Below, piece by piece: positions 6,078 to 7,513 of a stretch of DNA of 7,513 bases. The notes beneath the pieces are model-generated. The model worked only from the letters and a program-made list of their open reading frames with translations. It did not search any database and had not been told where the DNA came from. Origin of the DNA: Thermoplasmata archaeon (GTDB lineage: Archaea > Thermoplasmatota > Thermoplasmata > Thermoplasmatales > Thermoplasmataceae). Numbering within the stretch: the stretch's first letter is position 1; every line of letters begins with the position of its first letter. Both the position numbers and the translations under genes were made by a program. The stretch is from the NCBI GenBank assembly GCA_021835265.1, contig JAKBQK010000161.1, positions 1 through 7,513 on the forward strand. Reading direction: 5' to 3'.

Positions 6078-6093
6078 TTAATTTCCTTGTGAA
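6058..6093 (-). promoter_or_regulatory. Hairpin enclosing the ribosome site and start of the small gene at 6077
   Basis: TTCACAAG and CTTGTGAA form a perfect 8-bp stem around a 20-base loop. On the minus strand the first bases of AAGGA fall in the stem and the ATG in the loop, so the RNA hairpin could limit ribosome access. It could also be a protein-binding palindrome. Confidence 0.35.
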
Positions 6094-6204
6094 TATAATC
6101 GTGTTATCTCACCACGGTATCTTTTCATCTTTGGTGTGTTTGAGAAAAATGGATATTTTGGACAGAAGTTGTCTATTTCGGAAACTAGCCAAACCTTATT
6201 TCAT
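6078..6204 (-). pseudogene. Small open frame of about 41 codons (second gene of relic cassette)
   Basis: The minus strand is open from 6200 to the TAA at 6078-6080 and reads NKVWLVSEIDNFCPKYPFF, SNTPKMKRYRGEITRLY, SQGN. The TAA touches the ATG of the next gene, and that gene's ribosome site lies within its last codons. An ATG at 6204 would be in frame if one A were absent in ATGAAATAAGG. The proline-, aromatic- and lysine-rich sequence does not match a family I know. It begins 11 bases after the stop of the upstream relic. Confidence 0.4.
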
Positions 6205-6215
6205 GTAGATCAATA

Positions 6216-6528
6216 CTAAACTGTTACATCAAGCCATTTCCTTATCTCTTTACCATCTTCAAACGGTATGTTCAGGTGATGCTCATATTGTGTCACCGTG
6301 GTATCGTTCTGACTCAGTCAAAAATGCGATGACTTGTCAGGATAAAAAAACACAAACCGGGATTCCATGTTTTTCTGAATGTTTTATTTTTCATTGGAGC
6401 TCCTTCAAGGATCTTTTTTTGGTAACTTTATCAATTTTTTTAGCAAAGGCAGGAAGATCAGTTAATAGATGCGGAGCTTGAATAAATCGGACATGAGAAT
6501 CTTGCCGATAATGGCATGTAAGTTGAGA
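6216..6528 (-). pseudogene. Decayed small gene, copy 2 of the unnamed family (first gene of relic cassette)
   Basis: Three frames join to one protein of about 100 residues. Frame one reads DSHVRFIQAPHLLTDLP, AFAKKIDKVTKK; frame two ILEGAPMKNKTFRKTWNP; frame three RFVFFYPDKSSHF, a stop, LSQNDTTVTQYEHHLNIPFE, DGKEIRKWLDVTV and a stop. The first break is at a run of seven A (eight would restore the frame), the second at CCC (CCCC would restore it); a TGA in frame three is a further lesion. The same blocks occur in the same order in the relic at 3930-3641, which is the main evidence that this is a gene. Copy 1 is followed by a membrane-protein gene; this copy is followed by two different small genes. 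The function is unknown. Confidence 0.6.
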
Positions 6529-6555
6529 TTAAACAACTAAGGCTTGTTAGGATAT

Positions 6556-6576
6556 GAGGGAGTTACATTTTCCCTC
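6556..6576. repeat. Hairpin GAGGGA-9-TCCCTC
   Basis: A perfect 6-bp stem with a 9-base loop, flanked by GGCTT to the left and AAGCC to the right, which could extend the stem with a bulge. It lies in the gap between the relic cassette and the nuclease gene and may be a terminator-like or regulatory structure. Confidence 0.3.
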
Positions 6577-6681
6577 TTAAGCCGATGTATTTGTGGCACA
6601 TCCCTTCTGTTATGACAAGAACAATGTAAAATTTACCCTTTTTAGAGTAAATAGAATTGGGCAGTTAAGGATAATTATTAA

Positions 6682-7513
6682 ATGAAACATTTAATATTTA
6701 ACATAAATTATTCCAATCCAATTGCTATCTTTGTGCACATTTCAGCACGAATCCAATTTCTACCTTTACCAGCCCGGGGGGGAAATACCTGGCTGATTCG
6801 CAAGTAGACACCGGGTTGAGTGCAAAATTGAAAGAATTCATCGAGTCGAGCCATCTTTCTGACAAGGTCATTAGGAACGCGTTTTTACACCTGCCAGAAA
6901 AGCAACGACAGAAATGCATTATGGGTGACCCTCCAGGAATCGGCGTTTGGTATGAATTCTTGATCTATGAACTGGCACTTGAATTCGCCACAACTTCTTC
7001 TTATGTAAGATATGTAGTGGCTAAGGGTTTCGACGTACACAAACCCCCTAGTGAAGTGGTGAACATCTCCAGTAGTGACGGTTTGTTTTATGACTATGAT
7101 AAAAGAATAGCAATCAGAGGTGATTATAGGAGTCTGGGTGAGTATGATCTAATACTTTTCGATAGTTTTGGGGATATAGTTTATTGTGAAGTAAAGAAAA
7201 GTAGAAAATACATTAAGGAACAAAAGTATAAATTTCATTACAAAAAGCGACTTCTTGAAGAATTGTTTGGTTGCCAGATATATTTCTTAATAATATGTGG
7301 GGAAAAGTTGGGTCACAACCAAAATGTCAAAGACGTGCTAGAAGAAACCAGAGGAGACTACGTTTATCTTCGAATACCTCCTAACAGTGAACTGTTTTCC
7401 TCATATCATTCTTCAAATAACATCTTCGAAATTGAGAGACCAGTTGCAAAAAATTCTAAACTTGGATATTGGAGTGAATTCGAAACACTTAAGAAATTGA
7501 AAGTGAAACGTCC
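6682..7513 (+). CDS. PD-(D/E)XK nuclease-like protein, partial at the 3' end, N-terminus out of frame
   Basis: The frame open from 6702 to the window edge encodes a restriction-endonuclease-like core. Counting from ATG 6682 with one added G, Asp156 is in SLGEYDLILFD, and Glu170 and Lys172 are in IVYCEVKKS; the 14-residue spacing and two beta strands fit the D...ExK catalytic site. A helix with Glu92 (GVWYEFLIYELALEF) may give the upstream acidic residue of the fold. The likely role is DNA cleavage, perhaps in defence; no target domain is visible before the end. The start is a problem: the nuclease frame has no ATG until 6921 and only TTG at 6816. ATG at 6682, with AAGGA about ten bases upstream, opens a 40-codon frame (MKHLIFNINYSNPIAIF and on) that crosses into the nuclease frame only if the G run at 6776-6782 had eight bases. 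The gene may therefore be switched off, misread or started internally. Confidence 0.7.
6776..6782 (+). repeat. Run of seven G that separates the two reading frames of the nuclease gene
   Basis: CCC followed by seven G is the only long G tract in an AT-rich window. With seven G the ATG 6682 frame ends at a TAG 40 codons in; with eight it continues as nuclease. Such tracts slip during replication. Confidence 0.8.

Noticed and set aside
6290..6481. Plus-strand frame of 63 codons
   Set aside because: It is antisense to the copy 2 relic, whose block matches to copy 1 are on the other strand.
6725..6919. Minus-strand frame of 64 codons
   Set aside because: It opposes the N-terminal part of the nuclease frame, which continues into a recognisable catalytic core.
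1..7513. tRNA, rRNA, CRISPR array or insertion sequence with terminal repeats
   Set aside because: No tRNA T-loop consensus, no spaced direct repeats and no transposase-like frame with flanking repeats were seen on either strand.

Overview
The window most likely comes from an AT-rich archaeon. Several genes have TATA-like boxes (TTTTATATAA, TTAAAATAAAA, ATATAAAC) 20-50 bases upstream of their start, and at least one looks leaderless. A euryarchaeal acidophile of the Thermoplasmata type would fit, but no marker gene here fixes the taxon. The region is accessory DNA: a restriction-modification locus, nuclease-like genes, orphan proteins and a set of broken small genes.

Left part, all on the minus strand (read right to left): a decayed small gene (3930-3641), a six-helix membrane protein whose ATG overlaps that gene's stop (3644-2739), a 375-base gap, a 53-residue zinc-ribbon protein (2363-2202), a type III DNA methyltransferase Mod (2104-134), and the first codons of the partner Res subunit (168-1). 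Res is intact only to about codon 43. There it runs into a 44-base perfect inverted copy of the Mod gene (1-44 versus 405-448). This is either a real inversion or duplication junction or a chimera at the edge of the sequence.

Middle part, plus strand: a NYN/LabA-type nuclease-domain protein (4028-4579) with a clear TATA box, then an unrecognised 287-residue protein (4996-5859). The space between them holds an orphan promoter-like site, a hairpin and a frameshifted gene fragment on the minus strand.

Right part: 6528-5869 on the minus strand reads as a compact three-gene cassette broken by single-base indels and a stop codon. Its first gene is a second copy of the small gene decayed at 3930-3641, so the two relics define an unnamed protein family. 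After this, a PD-(D/E)XK nuclease-like gene runs off the right end on the plus strand. Its only ATG-led N-terminus joins the nuclease frame if a run of seven G were eight.

The long genes (Mod, membrane protein, NYN protein, 287-residue protein) have no frameshift, while the small ones carry many. This favours true decay of mobile or defence-related cassettes over uniformly poor sequence.
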